Assembly (NCBI RefSeq): GCF_958295425.1
Contig: NC_081146.1
Span: 1,295,001 to 1,359,000, forward strand
Source: Solea solea
Lineage: Eukaryota > Chordata > Actinopteri > Pleuronectiformes > Soleidae
Length of the DNA stretch: 64,000 nucleotides
Reading direction: 5' to 3'
The notes under the pieces were generated by a model. The model worked only from the letters and a program-made list of their open reading frames with translations, had not been told where the DNA came from and did no database searches. This document shows, piece after piece, positions 18,570-31,871 of this stretch. Each line of letters starts with the position of its first letter. The first letter of the stretch is position 1. The translations under genes and the position numbers were made by a program.

Positions 18570-19690
18570 TGAGTTTTATTCTGTTTGTTTCAATGTTTCA
18601 ACTTTAGAGGAGTTCAGAGACGTGACGTCACACCAAGACATCGCGGTTAAATACGTGTTCTTTTACTGGAAAACCACGTTTCACTGGAAAAAGAGACGTT
18701 TTTATCACACGCGCAGGCGCGCGCACACACACGCACGCACACGCGTTCTGAAGCTCTGAGCAAAACTCTAACCTCTCAAATACACAAACACTGTGTGTGT
18801 GTGTGTGTGTGTGAGTTACACACAGTTGTTTACACCTGAACAACATTTTCCCTCTCGCCTGCAGGAGGCGCCACAGCTCAAACGCGTCCCGACAACATCA
18901 GAGGCTTTTAGTGATAATGTTTAAGAACGTGTTCACGTCTTTATCTTCACTGTTAAACTGAAGTTTGTAAACCACACACACACACACACTCACTCTCCCA
19001 CACACGAACACACTCACTCACTCACTCACTCTCCCACACACACACGCACACAAACACTCACTCACTCACTCTCCCACACACACACAGGAGTTGTTGATCC
19101 ACTGCTGCCTCCATCACTAAGTTCTAATGTCTTATTTTGTAAAATCCGGCTTTAAAAATATTACATTTAGCCTTACTTCAGTGACACAAAGTGACCACAC
19201 GAGGCAGCAGAGGACCAGCAGCTAAAATCACTGATTTTCTCTATGAGGTTTGGTGTGGGAGAGTGAGTGGTTTACAAATACGAAAGGTCCAGATAAAATC
19301 ACAGCATTATCCTTTTTCTAGTTGAAAGTCAGTGATGAACCCTCAACATGTGAAACCTCCACACGTCCTACATCAGAACGTGCAGTTTGATCGGGATGAT
19401 GACTTGTTTGGAGTCCCATCAGGACCGTCACAGTACTTTAACGTAGAGACGTGGTTCACAGGACTTGACACGAGACTTCCATCCATCCATCATCTCATGT
19501 TTTATCCTCCACACCCTGACCCTTGACCATCACAGGACCACACACACACACACACACACAACCAGACAAACAACCATTCACTCTCACATTCATAGAGTGA
19601 CCAGTTTAAGATTGCAGACTTTTCTCACCTAAATCAAAGTTTTGATAAATATTACGGTTTTAAAACAATCACAGTTAAAGTTTATTTAAT
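18570..19690. other. Presumed cmtm6 leader intron, left part
   Basis: No coding exon seen. It holds short CA and CACTCA tracts at 18,798-18,815, 18,974-19,090 and 19,540-19,560. ORFs of 64-72 codons show no family signal. Confidence 0.5.
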
Positions 19691-19696
19691 TTTTTG

Positions 19697-19950
19697 TGTT
19701 AAAGCTGTGGTATCTCAGATGTAAATGTGGGAGCGGCTGAAACCTCCTGACGCTCACACACCAAACATTCGCTCTCTATCATCAACCGTTCTTGGAATAC
19801 GACAACTTTAACACACATCGTTTTCTCTGTTTTTCACCGGTTTTGCACAGTTAGAAACAGGTGTTGGGGAGGGGGAACAGTGAGGGGGGAGGGGCTTGTG
19901 CGTGTTTTAAAGGTGAATTCCACTGATTCTTTATTACCAGCTCAAATCCC
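19697..19950 (+). repeat. Dispersed repeat copy A
   Basis: This segment is found again in reverse complement at 63,535-63,760. Shared stretches include TTAAAGCTGTGG, CTCACACACCAAACATT, TTCTCTGTTTTTCAC, GAAACAGGTGTT and GGGGCTTGTGCG. It is a dispersed repeat of unknown class that ends just upstream of the cmtm6 coding exon. Confidence 0.8.
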
Positions 19951-20008
19951 GCAACTGACAACGTTGACTCGATTCACGATCATGGATGTTTTGTCTCTCA
20001 GGACCATC

Positions 20009-20677
20009 ATGGCGTCTGAAGTTTACTCCCCCACGACGGCTCCCAACCCCACAACTTCCTGGTGTTTGATTCCGTCAGAACATCTGGATCAAGCACGCTT
20101 CGTGGTCAAGCTAACACAAGTGGTGAGTTTGAGGGTCCTCTTGAACCTCGTGGGACAATTTGTTTGTGGTCCTTTTTGTTGGGGTTAAGTCCTGGTTTTA
20201 GGGTTAAAGGTTCACATAAGGGGCAAGAGAATTGTGTGTGTGTGTGTGTCCGTGTGTGTGTGTGTGTAGGTGTCCGTGTGTGTGTGTGTGTGTCCGTGTG
20301 TGTAGGTGTCCGTGTGTGTAGGTGTCCGTGTGTGTAGGTGTCCGTGTGTGTCCGTCCATGTGTGTAGGTGTCCGTGTGTGTGTGTGTATGTCCGTGTGTG
20401 TGTGTGTGTGTATGTCCGTGTGTGTGTGTCCGTGTGTGTAGGTGTCCGTGTGTGTGTGTCCGTGTGTGTAGGTGTCTGTGTGTGTGTGTTTTAAGTCCTG
20501 GTTTTAGGGTTCACATAAGGGGCAAGACAATTGTGTGTGTGTGCGTGTGTGTGTGCGTGTGCGTGTGCGTGTGTGTGTGTTGACCTTCCTCATCCAGTGG
20601 GAAGTGAAAGTGTTGCAGATGTGAAGATCTGGGTCACATCTGCTGTCGTTAGCAGATCTGAGTGCTGCTGTCGCAAC

Positions 20678-20730
<53 letters not shown>

Positions 20731-22579
20731 CTTATCACCTCATAACAAAATAGTCCTAATTAGAGCAGCAACTATTATTTTCATAATCCATTCATTTGTT
20801 GATTATTTTTCTTGTTTTTGTCCACAAACTAAAAATGAGTTTGAATGATTTCTTTGTTTTTATGGAGCAAAGGAAGTAGAAAATATTCACATTAAAGAAG
20901 CTGAAAATGACAGGGTGGTTTAATGATCGATTCATTAATATTCAAGTTGTTTATATTTAGTTTATAAATGATATAAATCAATGCAAATCAATGTTATTTG
21001 ATCTTTGGTTGATCAAAGTTGCTCCCCTGGTGCTACTCAGTGTGGCCGTTCACTGCTCTTAATTCTAGGATGGGTCAAATGCAGAGAAATCCTTTTCCTA
21101 AGGGGATTATTAATAAAGTATATGTTCTATTCTATTCTATTCTATTCTTTTACTACCAAATAATGAGCTGGTCTCTATATCGATGAACAGGCTGACTGCC
21201 AAATAATGTGACTCCTCCCTCATGTGTGACTCCTCCCTCAGCTCTTCTCCTCCGTGGCCTTCCTCCTGGAGGAGGTGGTCAGCAGCTGCTCCAGCTGCTT
21301 CGCCCTGTATTTCTTTGAGTTTGTCACGTGCACAGCCTTCCTCTTCACGCTGCTGCTCCTCATCCTCCTCTCCACCTCGCTGCACGCCACCTTCGGCATC
21401 ACCTGTTGGCCAAGTCTGGTAAGAGCAGGCTCTGCTTCAACAGTGTTGGGGTTCCTCTTCACCACAGTAAACCTGACTCCCCCCCTCCTCCTCCTCCTCC
21501 TCCTCCTCTGCAGGATTTCTGTTACACCGCTGCTGTGGCCGTTCTCTTCTTCGTTTCATCCATCATTTTCGCTTCAGACAACAACGGATCAACTCTGGAG
21601 AAAAGTGCTGTGGTGAGATGTTACCTCCTCTGCTAACTCCTCTCCTACCTCCTCTCCTACCTCCTCTGCTAACTCCTCTGCTAACTCCTCTGCTAACTCC
21701 TCTCCTACCTCCTCTCCTACCTCCTCTGCTAACTCCTCTGCTAACTCCTCTGCTAACTCCTCTCCTACCTCCTCTCCTACCTCCTCTGCTAACTCCTCTG
21801 CTAACTCCTCTGCTAACTCCTCTCCTACCTCCTCTGCTAACTCCTCTCCTACCTCCTCTCCTACCTCCTCTGCTACCTCCTCTGCTAACTCCTCTCCTAC
21901 CTCCTCTCCTAACTCCTCTCCTAACTCCTCTCCTAACTCCTCTCCTTCCTCCTCTCCTAACTCCTCTCCTACCTCCTTGTTTCCTCCTCTGCTCACTTTC
22001 TTCCTTTCTCCTCTCCTTCCTCCTCTCCTACCTCCTTGTTTCCTCCTCTGCTCACTTTCTTCCTTTCCTTTCCTACCTCCTCGATTCCTCCTCTGCTCTC
22101 TCTCTTCCTTTCCTACCTCCTCCTTTCCTCCTCTGCTCACTCTCTTCCTTTCCTTTCCTACCTCCTCCTTTCCTCCGCTGCTCACTCTCTTCCTTTCCTT
22201 TTCTACCTCCTCGTTTCCTCCTCTGCTCACTTTCTTCCTTTCCTCTCTGTTCCTCTCCTCCTTCCTTTCACTTCATGTCCTTGCTTCCTGTCTCCTTTCT
22301 TTGCTTCCTTCTTTCCTCAACCTTATATCCTTCCCTTCCTTCCCTTTCCTCCTCTGTTCCTCTCCTCCACCTGGATGAACTTCCTGTTTGTTTTGGCTCC
22401 TCCTCCTGCAGGCGTTTGGTTTCCTGGCGACGTTGGCGTTCGTCGTGGATGTCGTCATCTTCTATAAGAGGCGTGGTTTCCCTTTCCTGAGTGGCGGGAA
22501 GGCGGAGTCGAGTAACGGCGGCCCCGTGACGGCGGAGGCTCCGGCGGAGAAGGAGAGACTCAACGCTGACGGCGAGTAA
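20009..22579 (+). CDS. cmtm6: CMTM6, MARVEL-domain membrane protein
   Basis: Four coding exons at 20,009-20,122, 21,242-21,418, 21,514-21,612 and 22,412-22,579 (stop included), all phase 0 with AG/GT borders. They give 38+59+33+55 = 185 aa, close to the ~183 aa of mammalian CMTM6. The start MASEVYSPTT resembles the VYSPTT of mammalian CMTM6. The four membrane segments are VVKLTQVLFSSVAFLLEE (about 32-49), ALYFFEFVTC onward (59-83), YTAAVAVLFFVSSIIFA (101-117) and FGFLATLAFVVDVVIFY (132-148), with a charged tail ending ERLNADGE. The EEVV and YFFEFV motifs are typical. In mammals CMTM6 binds PD-L1 and keeps it at the surface by favouring recycling over lysosomal degradation. The start is chosen because ACCATCATGG follows the acceptor directly. 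Confidence 0.93.
20237..20735. repeat. GT-rich repeats in cmtm6 intron 1
   Basis: GTGTGT runs with a recurrent GTAGGTGTCCGTGTGT motif (20,237-20,490), a second block (20,532-20,580) and a pure (GT)n (20,680-20,728). A short sequence GGTTTTAGGGTT...CACATAAGGGGCAAGA is duplicated at 20,192 and 20,500. Confidence 0.9.
20755..20965 (+). repeat. Dispersed fish repeat containing one 42-bp monomer
   Basis: It begins AATTAGAGCAGCAACTATTATTTTCATAATCC, contains TTGTTTTTGTCCACAAA, then GAAGTAGAAAATATTCACAT and TAAAGAAGCTGAAAATGACAG. The last part is a single copy of the unit that is tandemly repeated at 38.6-39.9 and 48.4-51.5 kb. From general familiarity this is a widespread teleost MITE-like repeat (ATTATTTTCATAATCGATT type); the family name is not asserted. 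Confidence 0.65.
21620..22345. repeat. 12-bp pyrimidine minisatellite in cmtm6 intron 3
   Basis: Units CTCCTCTCCTAC, CTCCTCTGCTAA and CTCCTCTGCTAC (21,620-21,975) pass into ~55-bp units CTCCTCTGCTCAC...TTTCCTTTCCTAC up to about 22,345. The strand is almost pure pyrimidine. The LLPPLL and EELAEEVGEE ORFs are artefacts. Confidence 0.95.
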
Positions 22580-24600
22580 AGTTGCTCTTGTGTTTGTGCC
22601 GCGTTCAAAGGTCAGAGGTCATTTTACACACTATTCTTGACGTGACGACAGGAGGCGGAGCTTCGGCAGCAGGTGTTTTTTTTTTTGATCGATGACCTCG
22701 TGATTCAGATTTGACTTAATCATTAAACCACTGAATGGACAGATTATTCCTTTATTATTGGATCAATAACCAAGATTTAAAAAAAAAAAAAAAAGCTCCT
22801 CCCTCTCACACCACTGAAAAAAGAAACATTCATTTTGTGTCTCTGAATGCCAGGATCCACATTTACACCCAGATAATCCAGATTATTCACGTTGTCCAGA
22901 CTATCCAGATTATCTAGATCATCCAGATTATTCAAATCATCCAGACTATTCAGATTATATAGATAATCCAGATTATTCAGGTCATCCAGATTACTCAGGT
23001 TGTCCAGACTATCCAGATTATCTAGATCATCCAGATCATTCTTATTAGTTTAAAGTGTGTTACTACTGTGGATGAGCGGTTACTGCGAGCGTCACACAGT
23101 GGTGAGGGATTAAGAGCGACTAAAGTGGACTAAAGATCTTATCGCGTTAATCCCTTGTGATATTTGAAGAACAGTATTTGTGAGGCTATTTCACAGAGTT
23201 TTGAACCATGAAGGTGTGATGACTCAGTGTGTCCAGCAGAGGGAGCTGAAAAACACTCGGCAGCGACGTTGATCTCAGGAGGTTTAATGATAGAAATGAA
23301 TGACTTTTAAAGGGACAGTTCACCACCTTACAGAGACCACTGTGCTGTGAGTGGCGCCCCCTGCTGCTGCAGTATCTACATTACATGATCACGTCTTTAT
23401 CGTGTGTGTGTGTGTGTGTGTGTGGGAGAGTGAGCGGTTTACAAACTTGAGTTTCCTGTTTGAGATCAATCTGTGATCATGTGACGTAGATATTCTCCTT
23501 GAGTCTCTGCTGGCAGCCATGTTTCCACTGAGTGTGAGCCTAGTTCTCAGCAGCAGGGGGCGCTCACAGCTCAGATTGTGTCAGTTCCTCATATCAGAAT
23601 TTTGATTTTTAAAAAACCTGTTGATCAGTGTCAACTCTAACGTAACTTTGTTTCGTATTTGTTTCTAACTTTAAGTTTTTATTGTTGTTTTTTCCGGTCC
23701 TCTTTTGTTCAAACTCTACTTCCTGTTTGTAACAAACGTCGTTTATGAAGGAAATGAATGAGTGAATGTTGTGTTTTTATTGACTGTCGTTGATTTAAAT
23801 GAAGAAATGAATGTAAAAGATTAAAATAATCCAGATGATTTTAACAAATGTTTCAAAATGAAAAGTAAATTCTTTTTTTTAACCCCAAATCAAGTCGCAC
23901 TCGCAGCTGTAGAGGGCGCTCCAGAGTCACCAACACAACTTCCTGTCACTTTGGCCTTCAAAATAAAAGCTGCTGACTTCCAACCTTTTTTTACTACTTC
24001 TTCCCATTCAAACCTTTTCATTATTATTTTTTGATAAACTTTATTGACAATTCAATGGTAACGTTTAGTGTTTGTGTCGACGTTCTCCACGCTCAATGTT
24101 TTTGAGCAATTAGTTTTTTTTTCTTTTCTTTGTTTTTCATTTTTTTAAATTCGAAACAAAAGTGGACTGCAATTTAACAACAAACACAAATGTTTTAAGT
24201 GACTTTTTTCTTTCTGTGTTTCTTATGTATCCGTGTTTTATTTGCGTTAAAATCCTGTCGTAAACCAAGGAACCCATGAGATTAAGCAGTCAATGATGTC
24301 ACCACTGAACCACAGCTCTATAATTTCATGTCATGCAGGGGTCAAAGGTCACACATGTAACAGTCTTTTGATTCTGTAAAGTTATTTTAAATTTTATATT
24401 GAAAAAAAACATGTTTATTAATCAGTGTGTCAGACAATCTAACATAAAATCAGAGTTTATATAAACGTGATGCATGTTCAGGACCAAGTACACACACACA
24501 TTTAATATGAATGTGTTTGTCTTTAAAGCTGCTGCAGTTTCATTTCTAGCATCACTTTATATTCTGTCATGTCATGAATAAAGATTTTCAAGGACAAAAC
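22580..24600 (+). other. cmtm6 3' untranslated region and downstream sequence
   Basis: No splice-bounded coding sequence. A candidate poly(A) signal AATAAA is at 24,577-24,582, giving a 3' UTR of about 2 kb. An earlier AATAAA at about 23,962 is an alternative. A decamer-like repeat (ATCCAGATTATTCAGGTC and variants) occupies 22,870-23,040, and a short GT run lies at 23,401. Confidence 0.6.
24577..24582 (+). terminator. Candidate cmtm6 poly(A) signal
   Basis: AATAAA in TCATGAATAAAGATTTTC, about 2.0 kb after the stop codon. It is the last canonical signal before the repeat-rich region begins. Confidence 0.5.
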
Positions 24601-24644
24601 TACGGCGTGTGTTTGTTTACGACTATGGGAAGAATATGAAAATC

Positions 24645-24838
24645 ATAGGATTTTAACTGAAGGTTATTTTCATAAATCTGTCAATTCATTTTCTTCATTC
24701 ATTGAGTAATTGTTTAGAAATTGTGATGTTTTCAAATATGTTTGTTTTTGTCCACAAATACAAAATTATTTGATTTCTTAAAATATTCACATTTAAGAAG
24801 CTGAAAAATGTCAGAAAGTAGAAAATATTCACATTTAA
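24645..24838 (+). repeat. Dispersed fish repeat, left portion
   Basis: The same family as 20,755-20,965: GGTTATTTTCATAAATCTGT, TTTGTTTTTGTCCACAAA, then two units of AAAATATTCACATTTAAGAAGCTG. Its continuation is split off by the satellite-bearing insert and resumes at about 38,588. Confidence 0.65.
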
Positions 24839-27800
24839 AGGTGACATCGAATGCTTGTATCGCACATATATGTGAGTTATGGAGGTCTACTTACATATAT
24901 TAACTTGTTTTCATGGTCATATATATGTTAGTTATGGAGGTCTACTTACATATATTAACTTGTTTTCATGGTCACATATATGTTAGTTATGGAGGTCTAC
25001 TTACATATATTAGCTTGTTTTCATGGTCACATATATGTTAGTTATGGAGGTCTACTTACATATATTAACTTGTTTTCATGGTCACATATATGTTAGTTAT
25101 GGAGGTCTACTTACATATATTAACTTGTTTTCATGGTCACATATATGTTAGTTATGGAGGTCTACTTACATATATTAACTTGTTTTCATGGTCACGTATA
25201 TATGTTAGTTATGGAGGTCTACTTACATATATTAACTTGTTTTCATGGTCACATATATGTTAGTTATGGAGGTCTACTTACATATATTAACTTGTTTTCA
25301 TGGTCACATATATGTTAGTTATGGAGGTCTACTTACATATATTAACTTGTTTTCATGGTCACGTATATATGTTAGTTATGGAGGTCTACTTACATATATT
25401 AACTTGTTTTCATGGTCACATATATGTTAGTTATGGAGGTCTACTTACATATATTAACTTGTTTTCATGGTCACGTATATATGTTAGTTATGGAGGTCTA
25501 CTTACATATATTAACTTGTTTTCATGGTCACGTATATGTTAGTTATGGAGGTCTACTTACATATATTAACTTGTTTTCATGGTCACATATATGTTAGTTA
25601 TGGAGGTCTACTTACATATATTAACTTGTTTTCATGGTCACATATATGTTAGTTATGGAGGTCTACTTACATATATTAACTTGTTTTCATGGTCACATAT
25701 ATATGTTAGTGATGGAGGTCTACTTACATATATTAACTTGTTTTCATGGTCACGTATATGTTAGTTATGGAGGTCTACTTACATATATTAACTTGTTTTC
25801 ATGGTCACGTATATGTTAGTTATGGAGGTCTACTTACATATATTAACTTGTTTTCATGGTCACATATATGTTAGTTATGGAGGTCTACTTACATATATTA
25901 ACTTGTTTTCATGGTCACATATATATGTTAGTGATGGAGGTCTACTTACATATATTAACTTGTTTTCATGGTCACGTATATGTTAGTTATGGAGGTCTAC
26001 TTACATATATTAACTTGTTTTCATGGTCACGTATATGTTAGTTATGGAGGTCTACTTACATATATTAACTTGTTTTCATGGTCATATATATGTTAGTTAT
26101 GGAGGTCTACTTACATATATTAACTTGTTTTCACGGTCACATATATGTTAGTTATGGAGGTCTACTTACATATATTAACTTGTTTTCATGGTCACGTATA
26201 TGTTAGTTATGGAGGTCTACTTACATATATTAACTTGTTTTCATGGTCACATATATGTTAGTTATGGAGGTCTACTTACATATATTAACTTGTCTTCATG
26301 GTCACGTATATATGTTAGTTATGGAGGTCTACTTACATATATTAACTTGTTTTCACGGTCACATATATGTTAGTTATGGAGGTCTACTTACATATATTAA
26401 CTTGTTTTCATGGTCACGTATATGTGAGTTATGGAGGTCTACTTACATATATTAACTTGTTTTCATGGTCACATATATATGTTAGTTATGGAGGTCTTCT
26501 TACATATATTAACTTGTTTTCATGGTCATATATATGTTAGTTATGGAGGTCTACTTACATATATTAACTTGTTTTCACGGTCACGTATATGTTAGTTATG
26601 GAGGTCTACTTACATATATTAACTTGTTTTCATGGTCACGTATATGTGAGTTATGGAGGTCTACTTACATATATTAACTTGTTTTCATGGTCACGTATAT
26701 GTTAGTTATGGAGGTCTACTTACATATATTAACTTGTTTTCACGGTCACGTATATGTTAGTTATGGAGGTCTACTTACATATATTAACTTGTTTTCATGG
26801 TCACATATATGTTAGTTATGGAGGTCTACTTACATATATTAACTTGTTTTCATGGTCACATATATGTTAGTTATGGAGGTCTACTTACATATATTAACTT
26901 GTCTTCATGGTCACGTATATATGTTAGTTATGGAGGTCTACTTACATATATTAACTTGTTTTCACGGTCACATATATGTTAGTTATGGAGGTCTACTTAC
27001 ATATATTAACTTGTTTTCATGGTCACATATATATGTTAGTTATGGAGGTCTTCTTACATATATTAACTTGTTTTCATGGTCATATATATGTTAGTTATGG
27101 AGGTCTACTTACATATATTAACTTGTTTTCACGGTCACGTATATGTTAGTTATGGAGGTCTACTTACATATATTAACTTGTTTTCATGGTCACGTATATG
27201 TTAGTTATGGAGGTCTACTTACATATATTAACTTGTTTTCACGGTCACGTATATGTTAGTTATGGAGGTCTACTTACATATATTAACTTGTTTTCACGGT
27301 CACATATATGTTAGTTATGGAGGTCTACTTACATATATTAACTTGTTTTCATGGTCACGTATATGTTAGTTATGGAGGTCTACTTACATATATTAACTTG
27401 TTTTCATGGTCACATATATGTTAGTTATGGAGGTCTACTTACACATATTAACTTGTTTTCATGGTCACATATATGTTAGTTATGGAGGTCTACTTACATA
27501 TATTAACTTGTTTTCACGGTCATATATATGTTAGTTATGGAGGTCTACTTACATATATTAACTTGTTTTCACGGTCACGTATATGTTAGTTATGGAGGTC
27601 TACTTACATATATTAACTTGTTTTCACGGTCACGTATATGTGAGTTATGGAGGTCTACTTACATATATTAACTTGTTTTCACGGTCACGTATATGTTAGT
27701 TATGGAGGTCTACTTACATATATTAACTTGTTTTCACGGTCACGTATATGTTAGTTATGGAGGTCTACTTACATATATTAACTTGTTTTCACGGTCACGT

Positions 27801-30800
27801 ATATGTGAGTTATGGAGGTCTACTTACATATATTAACTTGTTTTCACGGTCACGTATATGTTAGTTATGGAGGTCTACTTACATGTATTAACTTGTTTTC
27901 ACGGTCACGTATATGTGAGTTATGGAGGTCTACTTACATATATTAACTTATTTTCGTGGTCACGTATATGTTAGCTATGGAGGTCTACTTACATATATTA
28001 ACTTGTTTTCGTGGTCACGTATATGTTAGTTATGGAGGTCTACTTACATATATTAACTTGTTTTCATGGTCACGTATATGTGAGTTATGGAGGTCTACTT
28101 ACATATATTAACTTGTTTTCATGGTCACGTATATGTTAGTTATGGAGGTCTACTTACATATATTAACTTGTTTTCATGGTCACGTATATGTTAGTTATGG
28201 AGGTCTACTTACATATATTAACTTGTCTTCATGGTCACGTATATGTTAGTTATGGAGGTCTACTTACATATATTAACTTGTTTTCATGGTCACATATATG
28301 TTAGTTATGGAGGTCTACTTACATATATTAACTTGTTTTCATGGTCACATATATATGTTAGTTATGGAGGTCTACTTACATATATTAACTTGTTTTCATG
28401 GTCAAGTATATGTGAGTTATGGAGGTCTACTTACATATATTAACTTGTTTTCATGGTCACGTATATGTTAGTTATGGAGGTCTACTTACATATATTAACT
28501 TGTTTTCATGGTCACGTATATGTTAGTTATGGAGGTCTACTTACATATATTAACTTGTTTTCATGGTCACGTATATGTTAGTTATGGAGGTCTACTTACA
28601 TATATTAACTTGTTTTCATGGTCACGTATATGTTAGTTATGGAGGTCTACTTACATATATTAACTTGTTTTCATGGTCACGTATATGTTAGTTATGGAGG
28701 TCTACTTACATATATTAACTTGTTTTCATGGTCACGTATATATGTTAGTTATGGAGGTCTACTTACATATATTAACTTGTCTTCATGGTCACGTATATGT
28801 TAGTTATGGAGGTCTACTTACATATATTAACTTGTCTTCATGGTCACATATATGTTAGTTATGGAGGTCTACTTACATATATTAACTTGTTTTCATGGTC
28901 ACATATATGTTAGTTATGGAGGTCTACTTACATATATTAACTTGCTTTCATGGTCACATATGTTAGTTACGGAGGTCTACTTACATATATTAACTTGCTT
29001 TCATGGTCACATATGTTAGTTACGGAGGTCTACTTACATATATTAACTTGTTTTCATGGTCACGTATATGTGAGTTACGGAGGTCTACTTACATATATTA
29101 ACTTGTTTTCATGGTCACGTATATGTTAGTTATGGAAGTCCACTTACATATATTAACTTGTCTTCATGGTCACGTATATATGTTAGTTATGGAGGTCTAC
29201 TTACATATATTAACTTGTCTTCATGGTCACGTATATATGTTAGTTATGGAGGTCTACTTACATATATTAACTTGTCTTCATGGTCACGTATATGTTAGTT
29301 ATGGAGGTCTACTTACATATATTAACTTGTCTTCATGGTCACATATATGTTAGTTATGGAGGTCTACTTACATATATTAACTTGTTTTCATGGTCACGTA
29401 TATGTTAGTTATGGAGGTCTACTTACATATATTAACTTGTTTTCATGGTCACGTATATGTTAGTTATGGAGGTCTACTTACATATATTAACTTGTTTTCA
29501 TGGTCACGTATATTTTAGTTATGGAGGTCTACTTACATATATTAACTTGTTTTCATGGTCACGTATATGTTAGTTATGGAGGTCTACTTACATATATTAA
29601 CTTGTTTTCATGGTCACGTATATGTTAGTTATGGAGGTCTACTTACATATATTAACTTGTTTTCATGGTCACGTATATGTGAGTTATGGAGGTCTACTTA
29701 CATATATTAACTTGTTTTCATGGTAACGTATATGTTAGTTATGGAGGTCTACTTACATATATTAACTTGTTTTCATGGTCACGTATATGTGAGTTATGGA
29801 GGTCTACTTACATATATTAACTTGTTTTCATGGTCACGTATATGTTAGTTATGGAGGTCTACTTACATATATTAACTTGTTTTCATGGTCACGTATATGT
29901 TAGTTATGGAGGTCTACTTACATATATTAACTTGTCTTCATGGTCACGTATATATGTTAGTTATGGAGGTCTACTTACATATATTAACTTGTCTTCATGG
30001 TCACGTATATGTTAGTTATGGAGGTCTACTTACATATATTAACTTGTCTTCATGGTCACATATATGTTAGTTATGGAGGTCTACTTACATATATTAACTT
30101 GTTTTCATGGTCACATATATATGTTAGTTATGGAGGTCTACTTACATATATTAACTTGTTTTCATGGTCACATGTATGTTAGTTACGGAGGTCTACTTAC
30201 ATATATTAACTTGTTTTCATGGTAACATGTATGTTAGTTATAGAGGTCTACTTACATATATTAACTTGTTTTCATGGTCACATATATATGTTAGTTATGG
30301 AGGTCTACTTACATATATTAACTTGTTTTCATGGTCACATATATATGTTAGTTATGGAGGTCTACTTACATATATTAACTTGTTTTCATGGTCACATATA
30401 TATGTTAGTTATGGAGGTCTACTTACATATATTAACTTGTTTTCATGGTCACATATATATGTTAGTTATGGAGGTCTACTTACATATATTAACTTGTTTT
30501 CATGGTCACGTATATGTTAGTTATGGAGGTCTACTTACATATATTAACTTGTTTTCATGGTCACGTATATGTTAGTTATGGAGGTCTACTTACATATATT
30601 AACTTGTTTTCATGGTCACGTATATGTTAGTTATGGAGGTCTACTTACATATATTAACTTGTTTTCATGGTCACGTATATGTTAGTTACGGAGGTCTACT
30701 TACATATATTAACTTGTTTTCATGGTCACGTATATGTTAGTTATGGAGGTCTACTTACATATATTAACTTGTTTTCATGGTCACGTATATGTTAGTTATG

Positions 30801-31871
30801 GAGGTCTACTTACATATATTAACTTGTTTTCATGGTCACATATATATGTTAGTTACGGAGGTCTACTTACATATATTAACTTGTTTTCATGGTCACATAT
30901 ATATGTTAGTTATGGAGGTCTACTTACATATATTAACTTGTTTTCATGGTCACATATATGTTAGTTATGGAGGTCTACTTACATATATTAACTTGTTTTC
31001 ATGGTCACATATATGTTAGTTATGGAGGTCTACTTACATATATTAACTTGTTTTCATGGTCACATATATGTTAGTTATGGAGGTCTACTTACATATATTA
31101 ACTTGTTTTCATGGTCACATGTATGTTAGTTATAGAGGTCTACTTACATATACTAACTTGTTTTCATGGTCACGTATATATGTTAGTTATGGAGGTCTAC
31201 TTACATATATTAACTTGTTTTCATGGTCACATATATATGTTACTTATGGAGGTCTACTTACATATATTAACTTGTTTTCATGGTCACATATATATGTTAG
31301 TTATGGAGGTCTACTTACATATATTAACTTGTTTTCATGGTCACATATATTTGTTAGTTATGGAGGTCTACTTACATATATTAACTTGTTTTCATGGTCA
31401 CGTATATGTTAGTTATGGAGGTCTACTTACATATATTAACTTGTTTTCATGGTCACATATATGTTAGTTATGGAGGTCTACTTACATATATTAACTTGTT
31501 TTCATGGTCACATATATGTTAGTTATGGAGGTCTACTTACATATATTAACTTGTTTTCATGGTCACATATATGTTAGTTATGGAGGTCTACTTACATATA
31601 CAGTATTAACTTGTTTTCATGGTCACATATATGTTAGTTATGGAGGTCTACTTACATATATTAACTTGTTTTCATGGTCACATATATATGTTAGTTATGG
31701 AGGTCTACTTACATATATTAACTTGTTTTCATGGTCACGTATATGTTAGTTATGGAGGTCTACTTACATATATTAACTTGTTTTCACGGTCACGTATATG
31801 TTAGTTATGAAGGTCTACTTACATATATTAACTTGTTTTCATGGTCACGTATATGTGAGTTATGGAGGTCT
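24839..31871 (+). repeat. 55-bp satellite array, main block
   Basis: It starts with AGGTGACATCGAATGCTTGT, then head-to-tail units of GTTAGTTATGGAGGTCTACT, TACATATATTAACTTGTTTT and CATGGTCAC(A/G)TATAT. Units are 55 bp, or 57 bp with an extra TA, and there are about 125 of them. Most variation is at two sites, CATGG/CACGG and CACGTA/CACATA. Blocks recur at longer spacing, for example 26,188 against 26,797 and 25,579 against 25,801. ORFs such as MVTYMLVMEVYLHILTCFHG are artefacts. Confidence 0.95.

Noticed and set aside
21589..22490. Plus-strand Leu/Pro-rich 290-codon ORF and minus-strand Glu-rich 213-codon ORF in cmtm6 intron 3
   Set aside because: Both come from the CTCCTC minisatellite between two cmtm6 exons with exact splice sites.
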